Assembly (NCBI GenBank): GCA_036924835.1
Contig: JBAGRR010000001.1
Span: 4,169,001-4,233,000, forward strand
Length of the DNA: 64,000 bases
Reading direction: 5' to 3'
Origin: Nitrobacteraceae bacterium AZCC 1564
Lineage (GTDB): Bacteria > Pseudomonadota > Alphaproteobacteria > Rhizobiales > Xanthobacteraceae
This document shows, piece after piece, positions 8,709 through 17,893 of this stretch (position 1 is the first letter of the stretch; the number at the start of each line of letters is the position of its first letter). The translations under genes were made by a program, and so were the position numbers. The notes below the pieces were generated by a model. It worked only from the letters and a program-made list of their open reading frames with translations. It was not told the DNA's origin and did not search any database.

Positions 8709-9782
8709 ATGCCAAATACTCAGAAGGCGCGAACTCTGAGTCTTGTACGCGATACTGGAGTTGATCCAGAAACTCTGTCGTTCATTTCGGCCACGGAGGC
8801 GCAGCTGTCGTCGGTCCTAATTGGTTTGCTCGACCAGAGCGACGACTGCGTAAAAGTCCTCAGTCCTGATGGCCGCTTGAAGTACATGAGCTGTAACGGC
8901 CGCGTGGCTATGCAGGTAGACAATTGGCAGTTGGTCTATGGCCAGTTCTGGTGGGACCTCTGGCCGGAAAGCGCGAGAGAGATTGTGCGAGAGTCCGTGC
9001 TTACCGCCGTGTCCGGAAGGAGTGTCCGGTTCGATGGATACTGCCCAACAGTCCGCAGAGAGCCGCGATGGTGGGACGTTTATGTCTCGCCGCTTCGTGA
9101 CTCCAAAGGATCTGTTTGCGCGCTACTCAGTACCTCCAGGGACATTTCGAACAGCAGGCGGGCACAGGAGAGCCTTGAGACGATCGCATTGGAAATGCGT
9201 CATCGACTGAGGAATGCCTTTACCCTCAGCGCAGCCGTTGCAGAAATGAGCGGAAGAAACACGCCCGAACACAGAGAGTTTGCTAAGGAGTTGTCAGGCC
9301 GGTTTATGAGATTGGGCGTTGCTCAGACGCGCATTTTGGATGCGGTCTCGGGCGCCGAACCACTGCCGGCCTTAATTGCCACCTTGGTGGGGGTGTTTGA
9401 TGAACGGGCGGCGGTCTTGAAGTTGGGTGCGCTCCCGGACGTATCGGTCTCTGAGCGGCCATCGCGCGCGGTTGCGCTGGCCCTCGGCGAGTTGTGTACG
9501 AACTCCATGAAGTACGGGGCGCTGCGGCACGACGGAACCATTGACTTGCGTGGAGAGAACATCGGATCGACGGTTATGCTTCGCTGGTCAGAGTCACTCA
9601 ACGTGGGTACCAATGTGGGCGGCGCACGGACAGACCGGTCGGCCACGGGCAGCGGCAGCGGGCTGGCGCTCATTCGCAGAATGTTGGAGTCGCATGGCGG
9701 CCGACTGGACGTTCGGTGGACGGCGACCGGGTTGGAGGTCAGCATCCTTTTGGACCTGGCCGATCGAGTGTCCGCTTCGTAA
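8709..9782 (+). CDS. PAS-domain HWE-family sensor histidine kinase
   Basis: A 357-residue cytosolic sensor kinase with no membrane segment. Residues about 25-150 form a PAS-like domain ending LLSTSRDISNSRRAQ, so the signal is probably soluble. The phosphoacceptor box is EMRHRLRN. The ATPase domain has the N-box LGELCTNSMKYGAL, the HWE-defining Trp-x-Glu in LRWSES and the glycine-rich GSGSGLALIRRML. HWE/HisKA_2 kinases in alphaproteobacteria often feed general stress or light responses. No cognate response regulator is adjacent; the next gene is a 64-residue helical protein. Confidence 0.88.
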   Translation: MPNTQKARTLSLVRDTGVDPETLSFISATEAQLSSVLIGLLDQSDDCVKVLSPDGRLKYMSCNGRVAMQVDNWQLVYGQFWWDLWPESAREIVRESVLTAVSGRSVRFDGYCPTVRREPRWWDVYVSPLRDSKGSVCALLSTSRDISNSRRAQESLETIALEMRHRLRNAFTLSAAVAEMSGRNTPEHREFAKELSGRFMRLGVAQTRILDAVSGAEPLPALIATLVGVFDERAAVLKLGALPDVSVSERPSRAVALALGELCTNSMKYGALRHDGTIDLRGENIGSTVMLRWSESLNVGTNVGGARTDRSATGSGSGLALIRRMLESHGGRLDVRWTATGLEVSILLDLADRVSAS

Positions 9783-9899
9783 TGGCAAATCGATGCTACG
9801 CGATGGAATTGAATCTATAGCCATCGGTTGTCGTACATCCGATGTCTGTCCAATGGACGCCATGGTTATCTTGTGCAGATCTAATCTTGGAGATGTGAC

Positions 9900-10094
9900 A
9901 TGATAGACTATCCGCTCTCAGAGATCGAACGCCGGATTACTGTCATGCGTCAGCACATTCACGCCATGTTGAGGCACGCAGATGCCCTGCGCGGGGACGA
10001 CCGGCAAAAAGCCTTCAACGCTGCTGACGAGTTGACGAAGGGTCTGGATGCTCTGATTGCAGAGCGCAACGCCCTAGCGCACGACGCAAATTGA
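9900..10094 (+). CDS. Small helical protein (64 aa)
   Basis: ATG 9900 is preceded by GGAG with good spacing. The 64-residue product is almost entirely amphipathic helix, from LSEIERRITVMRQHIHAML to GLDALIAERNAL. It has no Cys, signal peptide or membrane segment. It resembles the 66-residue protein at 50709-50909 in length, in the LSEI start and in the closing L-x-x-R-x-A. Such proteins could be helical-hairpin adaptors, but no function is known to me. It follows the HWE kinase gene in the same direction, 117 bases on. Confidence 0.55.
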   Translation: MIDYPLSEIERRITVMRQHIHAMLRHADALRGDDRQKAFNAADELTKGLDALIAERNALAHDAN

Positions 10095-10142
10095 AGCTCT
10101 TGTGAGCCGCAGCTTCGGCCACTCGATGGTAGCCGTAGGCGG

Positions 10143-11030
10143 TCATGAGTTTGAGCGTAGGTCACGGGCGAAGTAGTCCACGAATAACCGCGCCGCCAAC
10201 TTGGCAGCTCGGCCAGCGGGAAACAAAGCATGGACTTCAACAGATTTCATCTGCCAATCTTTGAGGATCTGAACGAGCGCACCAGACTTCAACTCCGCGC
10301 GGCAACCCCAGAGACTGCAGGCGACGATGCCGAGGCCTGCGACACTAGCCGCGACGGCTGCCTCGTTAATATTGCCGGACAAGGGGGATTCGACCCGAAC
10401 CGAGAGGGCTCGTCCATCCTTCTCAAATGTGCACGTCCCATCAGACCCGGGCGGCCCAATCATAACAGGATGCATCGCCAATTCTGCGGGAGTCTTCGGT
10501 CGTCCTTCTCGTTTCAGATAAGCGGGTGACGCCGCAATTAGACGGGGGTTCGTTCCAACCTGTTTGGATGTAGCTGTTGAGTCCTCAAGCCTTCCGAATC
10601 TGATTGCGACGTCGATGGCGTCGCGGATCAGATCCTGCCTCCCGTCGTCCATCGCCAAGTCGATTTTAAGCAAAGGATGACGCGCCATAAACGTCGGCAA
10701 GCGTGGGATGACTTCGCGGATCGCCACGCTCGCCGGCAAGCCTATACGCAAGAGGCCACGTAGCGACCCCTTGCCGTGTATTGCTTGGTTCGCCTCCTCC
10801 AGAATCCCCAATGCCGGTTCGACGCGGGCCAAGTAGTCCGCGCCTGCCTCCGTGAGCATCACGGCCCGAGTCGACCTGTTGAATAAGTGCGCGCCCACCT
10901 CGCGCTCCAGGGACGCGATCAACCGCGACGCGGAGGGCTGTGACAACCCCAGATCCTTACCTGCTTTCGAGAAGCTGCCAGTGCGAGCGACTCGTACGAA
11001 CAATTTCAGTGCGGCAAGCCGGTCATTCAT
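10143..11030 (-). CDS. LysR-family transcriptional regulator
   Basis: A 295-residue LysR protein. The N-terminal winged helix reads LFVRVARTGSFSKAGKDLGLSQPSASRLIASLE, followed by the linker helix and a substrate-binding domain (LLRIGLPASVAIREVIPRLP to the end). It belongs to the MNDRLAALKLFVRVA-type subgroup related to DsdC/CrgA-like repressors. It is divergent from the peroxiredoxin-like gene, with about 100 bases between the starts if that gene begins at 11128. That gene is therefore the natural regulatory target. Confidence 0.88.
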   Translation of the reverse strand: MNDRLAALKLFVRVARTGSFSKAGKDLGLSQPSASRLIASLEREVGAHLFNRSTRAVMLTEAGADYLARVEPALGILEEANQAIHGKGSLRGLLRIGLPASVAIREVIPRLPTFMARHPLLKIDLAMDDGRQDLIRDAIDVAIRFGRLEDSTATSKQVGTNPRLIAASPAYLKREGRPKTPAELAMHPVMIGPPGSDGTCTFEKDGRALSVRVESPLSGNINEAAVAASVAGLGIVACSLWGCRAELKSGALVQILKDWQMKSVEVHALFPAGRAAKLAARLFVDYFARDLRSNS

Positions 11031-11127
11031 GTCGTTTCCAAATAATTGTTAGTTGGCATTCGGACTTCCGACGATCGTCAAAACGTGGATTCTACTGCCC
11101 GATGATCGAGCCAACAAGGCAACGCAA

Positions 11128-11793
11128 TTGATATCCCTGCAACAGAAACTCGACGATTGTAACGCGAAGTTTCGTTCAAGCGCGAGTGTTGAGGAGTTGA
11201 TGGCCACAGATCAGAGCATCCGGGAGGCCATTGAATCGGGTCAAGTTTTGCGAGTCCGTTCTGCGGGTGCAATCGCGCCAGGGTTCGAACTTCCTGATGA
11301 GAGCGGAAAGGATCAGTCACTGGATAGATTGCTGCAGAGCGGCCCATTGGTCCTTGTCGTTATTAGAGGAAGCTGGTGTCCATTCTGTAGGATCGAGCTT
11401 CGAGAGCTTGAAAGGGTTGTCGGGCAGATAGTCGCTGTGGGCGCGTCCTTGGTCGTAATTACGCCGGAGACTATGGAGAGTTGCCGCCGCGTCGTTCGAA
11501 GGAATGGCCTCAGTTTCTCACTACTGAGCGACATTGAGGGGCAGTTGACGAGAGACTTAGGCTTGCGCCGAGCGGTTCCCCCCTATGCGCGAGCGTGGCT
11601 CGAGAGAAACGGAATCGACCTGCACACCTTGAATGCCGACAAGAGCTGGGCGCTCCCGATTCCTGCGCGATTCGTAGTGGGGCGTGATCGAAGGATCGTG
11701 TACGCCGAAGCGAACGCGGATTACCGACGAAGAGGTGAGCCTGAAGAAGTGATCCCTGTACTGGAGAGAATAGCGCTCGACTCGAGACTCTGA
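11128..11793 (+). CDS. AhpC/TSA-type peroxiredoxin-like protein
   Basis: A thioredoxin-fold protein of the AhpC/TSA peroxiredoxin-like group, probably a cytoplasmic thiol peroxidase or reductase. The active-site region reads IRGSWCPFCRIELRELE, a CxxC pair at about residues 84 and 87. It is followed by SLVVITPETMES and a cis-Pro-type LPIPARFVV. No ATG fits: TTG 11128, preceded by AAGGC, gives the N-terminus LISLQQKL seen in relatives, while TTG 11053 would leave only 22 bases to the divergent LysR gene. A LysR gene follows 60 bases downstream. Two paralogues lie at 25332 and 42494. Confidence 0.78.
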   Translation: MISLQQKLDDCNAKFRSSASVEELMATDQSIREAIESGQVLRVRSAGAIAPGFELPDESGKDQSLDRLLQSGPLVLVVIRGSWCPFCRIELRELERVVGQIVAVGASLVVITPETMESCRRVVRRNGLSFSLLSDIEGQLTRDLGLRRAVPPYARAWLERNGIDLHTLNADKSWALPIPARFVVGRDRRIVYAEANADYRRRGEPEEVIPVLERIALDSRL

Positions 11794-11853
11794 GCAATTG
11801 TCCCCGTTGGACCTACTGAACCGTCTCATTCGACGAAACGGAAGCGAAAGCCG

Positions 11854-12759
11854 ATGGAACTGAATCAGGTCCGGTATTTTGTCACGTTGTCCCGTGTACT
11901 GAATTTCACGAGGGCCGCGGAGCAGTGCAACGTGACGCAACCCGCGCTCACAAAAGGAATCCGCAAATTAGAAGGCGAAATGGGCGGTGACCTTGTACAT
12001 CGAGAGCGGCATCTGACGCAGCTCACGCAACTTGGCAAGCTCGTGCTACCGCACTTCCAAGCGATAATCGAAGCGGCGGACAAGGTGAGAGACCAAATCC
12101 GAGAGCTGGATAGAGGAGCCGAGTCATTGCGGATCGGATTGACGGCGTCGGTCTCGGCGTCGGTGGTGGGTCATCTAATAGGGCAGGTGACGTCCAAAAT
12201 GCCGGAAGTGCGAATAGAGGTGACGGACGCACCCATGGCCGAGATCCCGGGGCTTCTGCTGGAGGGCGAGATCGAGGGGGCGATCGCCGGAGACATGCCT
12301 GAGCTTCCTGAGCGGTTGGATCAGTGGAAGCTTTTTGAGGAGAACTACGTCCTGCTTCTCCCGAACGGCCATCATCTTGCCGGTTTGGATCCTGTGCCTC
12401 CGCGACTGCTTGAGCAAGAAGTTTGGTTGGACTGGTCTGAAGGCTCGGTGTTGGAGCGGTTCTGGCGCCTTCACTTCGGCAACTCATCCCCGAACATTCG
12501 TCACCGCGCGTCTAAGGACGCGGTGCTGGTGAATATGGCGGAGGAAGGACTTGGGATCACGTTGGTCCCGGCTCACATTCCAACGCCACCGCGAGTTACG
12601 CGTCGGGTCATCGGGGGCGAGGCGCTCCGTCACGAGGTCTCTCTGCTTGCTGTCGCCGGCCGACAACATCCGACTGCTCTCGAGGCCTTTATCAAAAGTA
12701 CCCAGAAATACGGAGGGAGCGTAAAGTCCCGGCTGCGGACTCTAGATGATGTGGTCTAG
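11854..12759 (+). CDS. LysR-family regulator (MELNQVRYF subfamily)
   Basis: A 301-residue LysR regulator. The HTH is NFTRAAEQCNVTQPALTKGI, the linker has HRERHLTQLTQLGKLVLP, and the effector domain follows (LRIGLTASVSASVVGHLIGQ). It is closely similar through the whole N-terminal half to the LysR proteins at 26060 and 45978 and to the stub at 4053. Like the copy at 26060 it sits beside a peroxiredoxin-like gene in the same direction, which suggests a co-inherited regulator/enzyme pair. The next gene downstream encodes an AhpD-like protein. Confidence 0.88.
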   Translation: MELNQVRYFVTLSRVLNFTRAAEQCNVTQPALTKGIRKLEGEMGGDLVHRERHLTQLTQLGKLVLPHFQAIIEAADKVRDQIRELDRGAESLRIGLTASVSASVVGHLIGQVTSKMPEVRIEVTDAPMAEIPGLLLEGEIEGAIAGDMPELPERLDQWKLFEENYVLLLPNGHHLAGLDPVPPRLLEQEVWLDWSEGSVLERFWRLHFGNSSPNIRHRASKDAVLVNMAEEGLGITLVPAHIPTPPRVTRRVIGGEALRHEVSLLAVAGRQHPTALEAFIKSTQKYGGSVKSRLRTLDDVV

Positions 12760-12930
12760 GTTTCCGGCTTCTCAATCTTCTCTTCAAGAGTCTCCGAGAC
12801 TGCAGCGTTGTTGAGGTTTGAAGATGGTTCCGAATTCCGAAAGGATGACTATCGAATTCAGCCACTGCGCCAAAGTGCAGAACGCTCTAAGTTGCGGGAG
12901 CAACGCCGATCGATCAACGGGGTATGAAAG

Positions 12931-13485
12931 ATGTCACCACGGATAAAGCTTTTGGACTTTGACGACGCTTCAGAGGGCGCTAAGGCGATCCTTAAGAAAG
13001 TGGGAAGCTTCCTAGGATTTGTTCCCAATCTGCACCGGTTGATGGCAAACAGCCCTGCCGTCCTCACTGCCTACGCCAGCATGCGGGAAGCGCTCGGAAG
13101 AACACTCGACCTCAAGACCCGCGAAGGAATCGCTCTTGCTGTTTCAGAGGTGAACGGCTGTGACTACTGCGTTAGCGCCCACCAATTTCTATTGGCGAAA
13201 GGCGGGATCGTCGATCCGGAAGAGTCGCTCAGGAACCGTCAGGGCTACTCCGACGATCCGAAGCGGTCCGCAGCGATCACCTTCGCACTGCGAGTAGTTA
13301 TGACGAGTGGTAATGTCGAGGACGAAGTATTAGCGGTCGTTCGGAGCGCTGGATTTACAGATGCGGAGATTCTGGAGATCGCAGCCCTTGCTATTCACTA
13401 TCAGTTGACGAATGCGATCAACAACATCGCGCGAACGCCGAATGACTTCCCGGTCGCGGTCCGCCTATCGGCGGAGGCGGCTTGA
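12931..13485 (+). CDS. AhpD-like carboxymuconolactone decarboxylase-family protein
   Basis: A 184-residue all-helical protein of the peroxidase-related AhpD/CMD family. The catalytic signature is complete: E73, C77-D-Y-C80 and H84 within AVSEVNGCDYCVSAH. This is the proton-relay arrangement that gives AhpD-type alkylhydroperoxidase activity. The preceding GFVPNLHRLMANSPAVL is also typical. It lies 171 bases after a LysR gene in the same direction and is followed by a hairpin at 13491. A paralogue is at 53148-53699. Confidence 0.85.
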   Translation: MSPRIKLLDFDDASEGAKAILKKVGSFLGFVPNLHRLMANSPAVLTAYASMREALGRTLDLKTREGIALAVSEVNGCDYCVSAHQFLLAKGGIVDPEESLRNRQGYSDDPKRSAAITFALRVVMTSGNVEDEVLAVVRSAGFTDAEILEIAALAIHYQLTNAINNIARTPNDFPVAVRLSAEAA

Positions 13486-13490
13486 GGACA

Positions 13491-13516
13491 GCCGGCGACC
13501 CGCGAGGGTCGCCGGC
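13491..13516 (+). terminator. Hairpin after the AhpD-like gene
   Basis: A perfect 11-bp GC stem (13491-13501 with 13506-13516) and a 4-base loop begin just after the stop codon of the AhpD-like gene. No U tract follows, so it may be a transcript-end stabiliser rather than a classical intrinsic terminator. It lies between convergent genes. Confidence 0.6.
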
Positions 13517-13628
13517 AGATAATGGAGCAAATACCTATGACAAAGCTCCTAGGATATCGCCACCACGGAGATGATCCAGCTAATCTCGGTGCGCCCGGCC
13601 ACATAGCGTAAATTCCCAAGCACAATCT

Positions 13629-14834
13629 TCAATGGGGAGATCGCACTTCTCTCAGTCGGCCGAGATAGTCCCGTGAGCGCATCTCGATGAGGCGCGACAC
13701 AGCCCGCCGTGACTCCAGCAATTCAGGGAAAGTGCCGCACTGATCGGGTGGCGGACCTATTGCCCCGCCGAAAGCTGCAACCATGCCGAGATAAATGCTG
13801 TGTGGCTCGCCATCTGCGGAAACGATGAGTTTCACATGCTGTTCGTAGAGAACATCGATAAGTGAACAGAGGCGCTTAACGTGATTCCGATGATCGAATC
13901 TCGCGGGCAGACTATCGATAATGAGGGTATGAAACCTCTGTGCTATAGCGATGTAATCTACGGCTGCCATTGGGGTGAGGCATAAATCGCGGAAACTGAA
14001 ACGAGCAACGCCACGCGCCTGAAGCGGTACGCGGATCGTTCGACCTACTACGCGGAATGTTAGCGACTCGGGTGGGACATTGTCGGTGAGACGAGCGAAG
14101 ACACGATCAAGTTCGGCCTTAGCATTCGCATCTGCTGGCGTATACCAGCCCCCTTTCTCCTCCCGTTTTTCTAGACGAAAGTCGGTGCGAGCATCGAGGT
14201 TCACGACATCAACATGCAATTTCAAAAGTGCGACGAAGGGCAAGAACAATTCACGATAGATGCCGCCTTCATAAAGGCGATCCGGATCGACATTAGAGGT
14301 CGCAACCAGTACCACGCCTTGAGAAAGCAATTCGGTTAAGACGCGTCCGAGCATCATGGCATCGGCGATGTCTGTAACGGCAAGCTCATCCAAGCAAAGA
14401 AGCTTCGCTTCATTCGCGAGCGCCCGAACCATACGTGACAGCGGATCACTATCGCTCCTACGGCGACTTTCCATCTTCTCGCGAGCTTTCCGGAGACGTT
14501 CGTGCACATCCGCCATGAACTCGCGAAAGTGCATCCGGCGCTTGGCTTCCAGCGGGGCACTCTCGAAAAAAAGATCCATGAGCATGGTCTTGCCTCGGCC
14601 GACTCCGCCAAAAATGTAAATTCCGCGCCGCTTTTCGTCAGAAATCTCTCCGCGACCGAGAAGTTGGTTCAAACCAAAGCGAGTCTGCTTGACGTCTCTG
14701 AGTTGGTGGCCCAACGCATCGAGCGCGACCACCACAGTCTCTTGCGCCGGATCGCGCTCAATTGTTCCACTCGCAACGAGAGCGTCATAGCGCTGGGTGA
14801 TGGTAGCGGGGTCCGATGAAACGGAGGGGCTCAT
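13629..14834 (-). CDS. zapE: ZapE/AFG1-type ATPase
   Basis: A 401-residue AAA+ ATPase of the ZapE (AFG1) family, which in gammaproteobacteria associates with the division ring. Walker A is GGVGRGKT (residues 76-83), followed by MLMDLFFESAP. Walker B is LLCLDELAVTDIADAM, with LDEL where most family members have FDEF. Sensor-1 (VLVATSNVDPDRLYEGG) and the family motifs FLPFVALLK and FRDLC are present. The gene starts 5 bases after the TauE stop, so the two are almost certainly co-transcribed. That pairing is unusual and suggests a specialised second copy rather than the housekeeping gene. Confidence 0.85.
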   Translation of the reverse strand: MSPSVSSDPATITQRYDALVASGTIERDPAQETVVVALDALGHQLRDVKQTRFGLNQLLGRGEISDEKRRGIYIFGGVGRGKTMLMDLFFESAPLEAKRRMHFREFMADVHERLRKAREKMESRRRSDSDPLSRMVRALANEAKLLCLDELAVTDIADAMMLGRVLTELLSQGVVLVATSNVDPDRLYEGGIYRELFLPFVALLKLHVDVVNLDARTDFRLEKREEKGGWYTPADANAKAELDRVFARLTDNVPPESLTFRVVGRTIRVPLQARGVARFSFRDLCLTPMAAVDYIAIAQRFHTLIIDSLPARFDHRNHVKRLCSLIDVLYEQHVKLIVSADGEPHSIYLGMVAAFGGAIGPPPDQCGTFPELLESRRAVSRLIEMRSRDYLGRLREVRSPH

Positions 14835-14839
14835 CTGAC

Positions 14840-15592
14840 TCAGAGGAAGAATGGCCGAATGCCGAGTTCGAGACCAAGAATGACCAGGAAGATCAGGAAC
14901 CAGCGCCGAAAAGTTGCGGCGCTTATGCGCTCACGGATCGCTGTTCCGACTCGCATGCCCAGCAACGATGGGATAACTGCAAGCGTGGACAACGTAACAT
15001 TATCAAGATGAAACGCTCCGCCACGAGCCAGGCCCGCCGCAAGCGCGATTGTCGAGACCGTGAAGGACAGCCCAAGCGCCTGGATAAGATTATCTTTGGA
15101 AAAGCCGAGGGCCTGGACATAGGGAACGCCGGGGATCACAAAAAAACCAGTTCCTCCGGTGATTACCCCCGTCGTCAATCCAATAACAGGCGATAGTAAA
15201 CGCTCAAGGCGCGCGGGAACCGACAACGGCTTCGCCCACAGGCTATACACCGCATAGAGAACTAAGGCGGAGCCCATTCCAACACTTGTCCATTCGGTAT
15301 TGGTGCTCGTCAGAAGCCATGAGCCGGCGAGTGTGCCAACCACGATGCCGAGCATCATCAGCCAAAGCCTTTTCATCACGCCAAGGAAATCCGGTCCCGT
15401 AACCAGTTGCCAAACATTGGTGACAAAGGATGGAATAACCAGCAGCGAAGCTGCGCTGACTGGCGACATGACCGCCCCGAGAACACCCATAGCTACGGTT
15501 GGCAGCCCCATCCCCGTCACACCCTTGACGATCCCTGCGAAGAAGAACGTCAACGCGATAATCAGGACCTGCGGCGAAAAGTAATCGTTCAT
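14840..15592 (-). CDS. TauE/SafE-family anion exporter
   Basis: A 250-residue inner-membrane protein with about eight TM helices and the twin TauE/SafE repeats: FFFAGIVKGVTGMGLPTVAM in the first half and VIGLTTGVITGGTGFFVIPG in the second. Family members export sulfite, sulfoacetate or other small organic anions. It is divergent from a LysR gene at 15838, a common regulatory pairing, but that regulator is frameshifted. The ATPase gene zapE follows 5 bases downstream. Confidence 0.85.
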   Translation of the reverse strand: MNDYFSPQVLIIALTFFFAGIVKGVTGMGLPTVAMGVLGAVMSPVSAASLLVIPSFVTNVWQLVTGPDFLGVMKRLWLMMLGIVVGTLAGSWLLTSTNTEWTSVGMGSALVLYAVYSLWAKPLSVPARLERLLSPVIGLTTGVITGGTGFFVIPGVPYVQALGFSKDNLIQALGLSFTVSTIALAAGLARGGAFHLDNVTLSTLAVIPSLLGMRVGTAIRERISAATFRRWFLIFLVILGLELGIRPFFL

Positions 15593-15837
15593 TTTGACTC
15601 ACTCGGACTGGGCAGTGTTGTATTTGAAGGCTTCGTGTGAGCCGATGGCACGCGCGGGCATATGGCGTGACAGATCGGCGAGCAAACCTAGCTCTCATCA
15701 AGACGAGACTTCTCCAATCCCTTGTTCTTCCGTCAAAATCGAGAATATGGCATCGCGTGTAGACAAGTACTCCAGCCCGTCAAACGTCACAATTTGCCAT
15801 TTCCGATGAGTGGCTTCGGCATAACCGAAGGAAAAGA

Positions 15838-16730
15838 ATGCGCTTCGATTTGACGGATATGCGGTTGTTCCTGACCGTGGTGGAGCAAGGCAGCCTCACC
15901 AAGGGCGGCGAGAGCATGAGCTTGGCTCTTGCTTCCGTGAGCGAACGCATTTCCGGAATGGAAGCTTCGCTTGGCGCACAGCTCCTGGAACGAAATAGGC
16001 GGGGGTGACTACGACTGCGGCCGGTGAAGCCCTGATCCGCCATGCCCGTTTGATCTTAAACCAAGTGGAGCAGATGCGCGGGGAGCTGCGCACCTACGGT
16101 ACTGGCCTGAGGGGACGCATCAGGCTCTTGTCCAACACAGCTGGGCTGGCTGCTTTTCTGCCGAACCAACTCGGCCGATTCTTGGTGACTTATCCAGATC
16201 TTTCCATTGATCTCAATGAATGGCCAAGCACCGAGATCGCCGTGGCCATCGCAGAAGGACGTGCTGATTTAGGCGTTGTAGCCGATATCGCCGATTTGGC
16301 TGCGTTACAGACTCGCGTTATTGCGCAAGACCAGCTCGTCGTTGTGGTGAGCAAAACGCATCGCATTAGCGATCAACAATCGATAGCTTTTGGAGACGTC
16401 GTGGGTGAGGCGTTCGTCGGCCTGTCCGACGCTGCGCTGGAAGCGCATTTGGGAGAACGTGCAGCCCGCCTGGGTCGCCAGATTTACTACCGCATTCAAC
16501 TCAGACGGACTGAGCACGTTGCGATGTTGATTGAGTCCGGTGTTGGGATCGCCATTTTATCAGGGGCTTCCGCTAAGGATTTGGGGCACCTCGGCTTGGC
16601 AATTGTGCCGCTGCGAGACCCTTGGGCGCTTAGGCAGCTTCATCTTTGCGCGCGTGATTTCTCTGCGCTCACGCCGCACGCCGGCTTGCTCGCGCAACAG
16701 CTTATGGAGCCGAAGGTCGCTATCCCTTAA
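15838..16730 (+). pseudogene. LysR-family regulator, one-base frameshift
   Basis: ATG 15838 opens a normal LysR HTH (MRLFLTVVEQGSLTKGGESM, then ASVSERISGMEASLGAQLLE). The frame ends at a TGA at 16004-16006, in the run AGGCGGGGGTGA. Adding one G joins it to the downstream frame (GVTTTAAGEALIRHARLIL), which continues as a full effector-binding domain to 16730. Total length would be about 298 residues. It is divergent from the TauE gene and was presumably its regulator. The defect lies in a five-G run, so an assembly error is possible. Confidence 0.8.
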
Positions 16731-16808
16731 GCGCTATGGCGTAGACATAGTGCCCATCTACATCGTTCCCTGCCCAGTCGCGTCAGGGGAGCGGGTTGCT
16801 CGGTCTCT

Positions 16809-17324
16809 TTAGCTGATGGCTTCGATCATCAAATCTCGACCATTGAACATGAACGTCTCACCAGCGCGCTTCCCTTGCATTTCAGCGTATATGGGCGCTT
16901 GAGTAGATATGCCGATTACGTCATTTCCGCCACATGCGAACTTTCCGGTCGAGACAGCGATTACGAAATAGCGACCACCCATCTTTACTAAAGCGCCTTC
17001 CTCAACCTTCGTCTTCGGCCCGAAGTCGATGGTCGCAAGTTTCTTTATTTTGGCAAAGTGATCGAATGCAGCATCGTCGAGTGCTTCAGAAAGACTGCTT
17101 GCGATCTCAGCCTGTGCTTGCTCGTCGTCATCCACCGTCTCGCTTCGGTCAAGGCGCGCGCTGTTGAGGTATTCGAGATACTGCTCCCTTGCACTCTTAA
17201 GCTCGTGCGCTTCGAGTAGAAACATGGTCTCTTTCAGGAGTTCTTTATCCATTACGGCCTCTATCAGATCTTGTTTTAGCCTACCGTCAGCGGTCGCTTC
17301 ACGACGATCGGCAATTTCAATCAC
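16809..17324 (-). CDS. Unknown protein with GreA/GreB-like C-terminal domain
   Basis: A 171-residue acidic protein. Residues 1-100 are helical and charged (LKQDLIEAVMDKELLKETM, EHLKSA-like repeats, ETVDDDEQAQAEIASSLSEA). Residues about 105-171 resemble the FKBP-like C-terminal domain of GreA/GreB: ALVKMGGRYFVIAVSTGKF, then an IYAEMQGKRAGETFMFNG pattern like the S-P-x-G-x-A-L-x-G-x-x-x-G-D segment. This suggests an RNA-polymerase-associated factor, but the N-terminal region lacks a clear coiled-coil hairpin. Its start overlaps the stop of the upstream gene by four bases, so the pair is translationally coupled. Confidence 0.55.
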   Translation of the reverse strand: MIEIADRREATADGRLKQDLIEAVMDKELLKETMFLLEAHELKSAREQYLEYLNSARLDRSETVDDDEQAQAEIASSLSEALDDAAFDHFAKIKKLATIDFGPKTKVEEGALVKMGGRYFVIAVSTGKFACGGNDVIGISTQAPIYAEMQGKRAGETFMFNGRDLMIEAIS

Positions 17325-17893
17325 GTGTTGTCAGGAACGTCGACGGCTTGAAAAGGAACTCTGCTCAGTCGTGAGTCTCGAAGGATGCTTGTCACCAACC
17401 AGACATACCGTTGCTCCGCAAGGTCGAATCCCAACATCGAAAAGGATTGGCCGAATGGGCACTCAGGGAAGTCCGGAAAGTCGATTCGAAGGACAAATCT
17501 CTCAGGGTCCTGATCGAACTCCTCTTTGTACACCTTGCGAAGTCCATAACGACTTGGAATGTCATCATCCGCGAAACGGGACACCACGCGGTTCGCCGAA
17601 AGACAATCGTACAATTCAGGAGTGCAATCTGAATCCAGGACGTCGAACGCGTCGATCAGAAGTCCCTTTGTGTTCGCTCTGCGATTCGTGATTGCGTAAA
17701 TGTTGGAGCGGTCTCCAGCTTCGGGAGAGCTTTCGAACCGCAGTGAGGCATCGACTTGGATGTCGGTTGTCGTGATAGGTTTCCCGACGGTCAAATCCAA
17801 CAGTTGCCCGTCCTTAATTCTGAAGTCGTGGTTGTATCCGCGCCGCTCAAAATCGGACACGGCGTCGATGAAGTCGTTCACCTGGAGGGCCAC
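17321..17893 (-). CDS. Unknown two-domain protein, N-terminal 'phosphoribosylpyrophosphate synthetase'-like small domain
   Basis: A 190-residue protein. Residues 1-85 match the small family often labelled phosphoribosylpyrophosphate synthetase in databases: a RRGYNHDFRIKDGQLLDL start and LRFESSPEAGDRSNIYAITN followed by KGLLIDAFD. That family is about 100 residues and is not a true PRPP synthetase. Residues 100-190 form a second domain (FVLRIDFPDFPECPFGQSFS, RYVWLVTSILRDSRL) that I do not recognise. The stop overlaps the start of the GreA-like gene (ATGA), so the two products are probably made together. Confidence 0.5.
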   Translation of the reverse strand: MALQVNDFIDAVSDFERRGYNHDFRIKDGQLLDLTVGKPITTTDIQVDASLRFESSPEAGDRSNIYAITNRRANTKGLLIDAFDVLDSDCTPELYDCLSANRVVSRFADDDIPSRYGLRKVYKEEFDQDPERFVLRIDFPDFPECPFGQSFSMLGFDLAEQRYVWLVTSILRDSRLSRVPFQAVDVPDNT

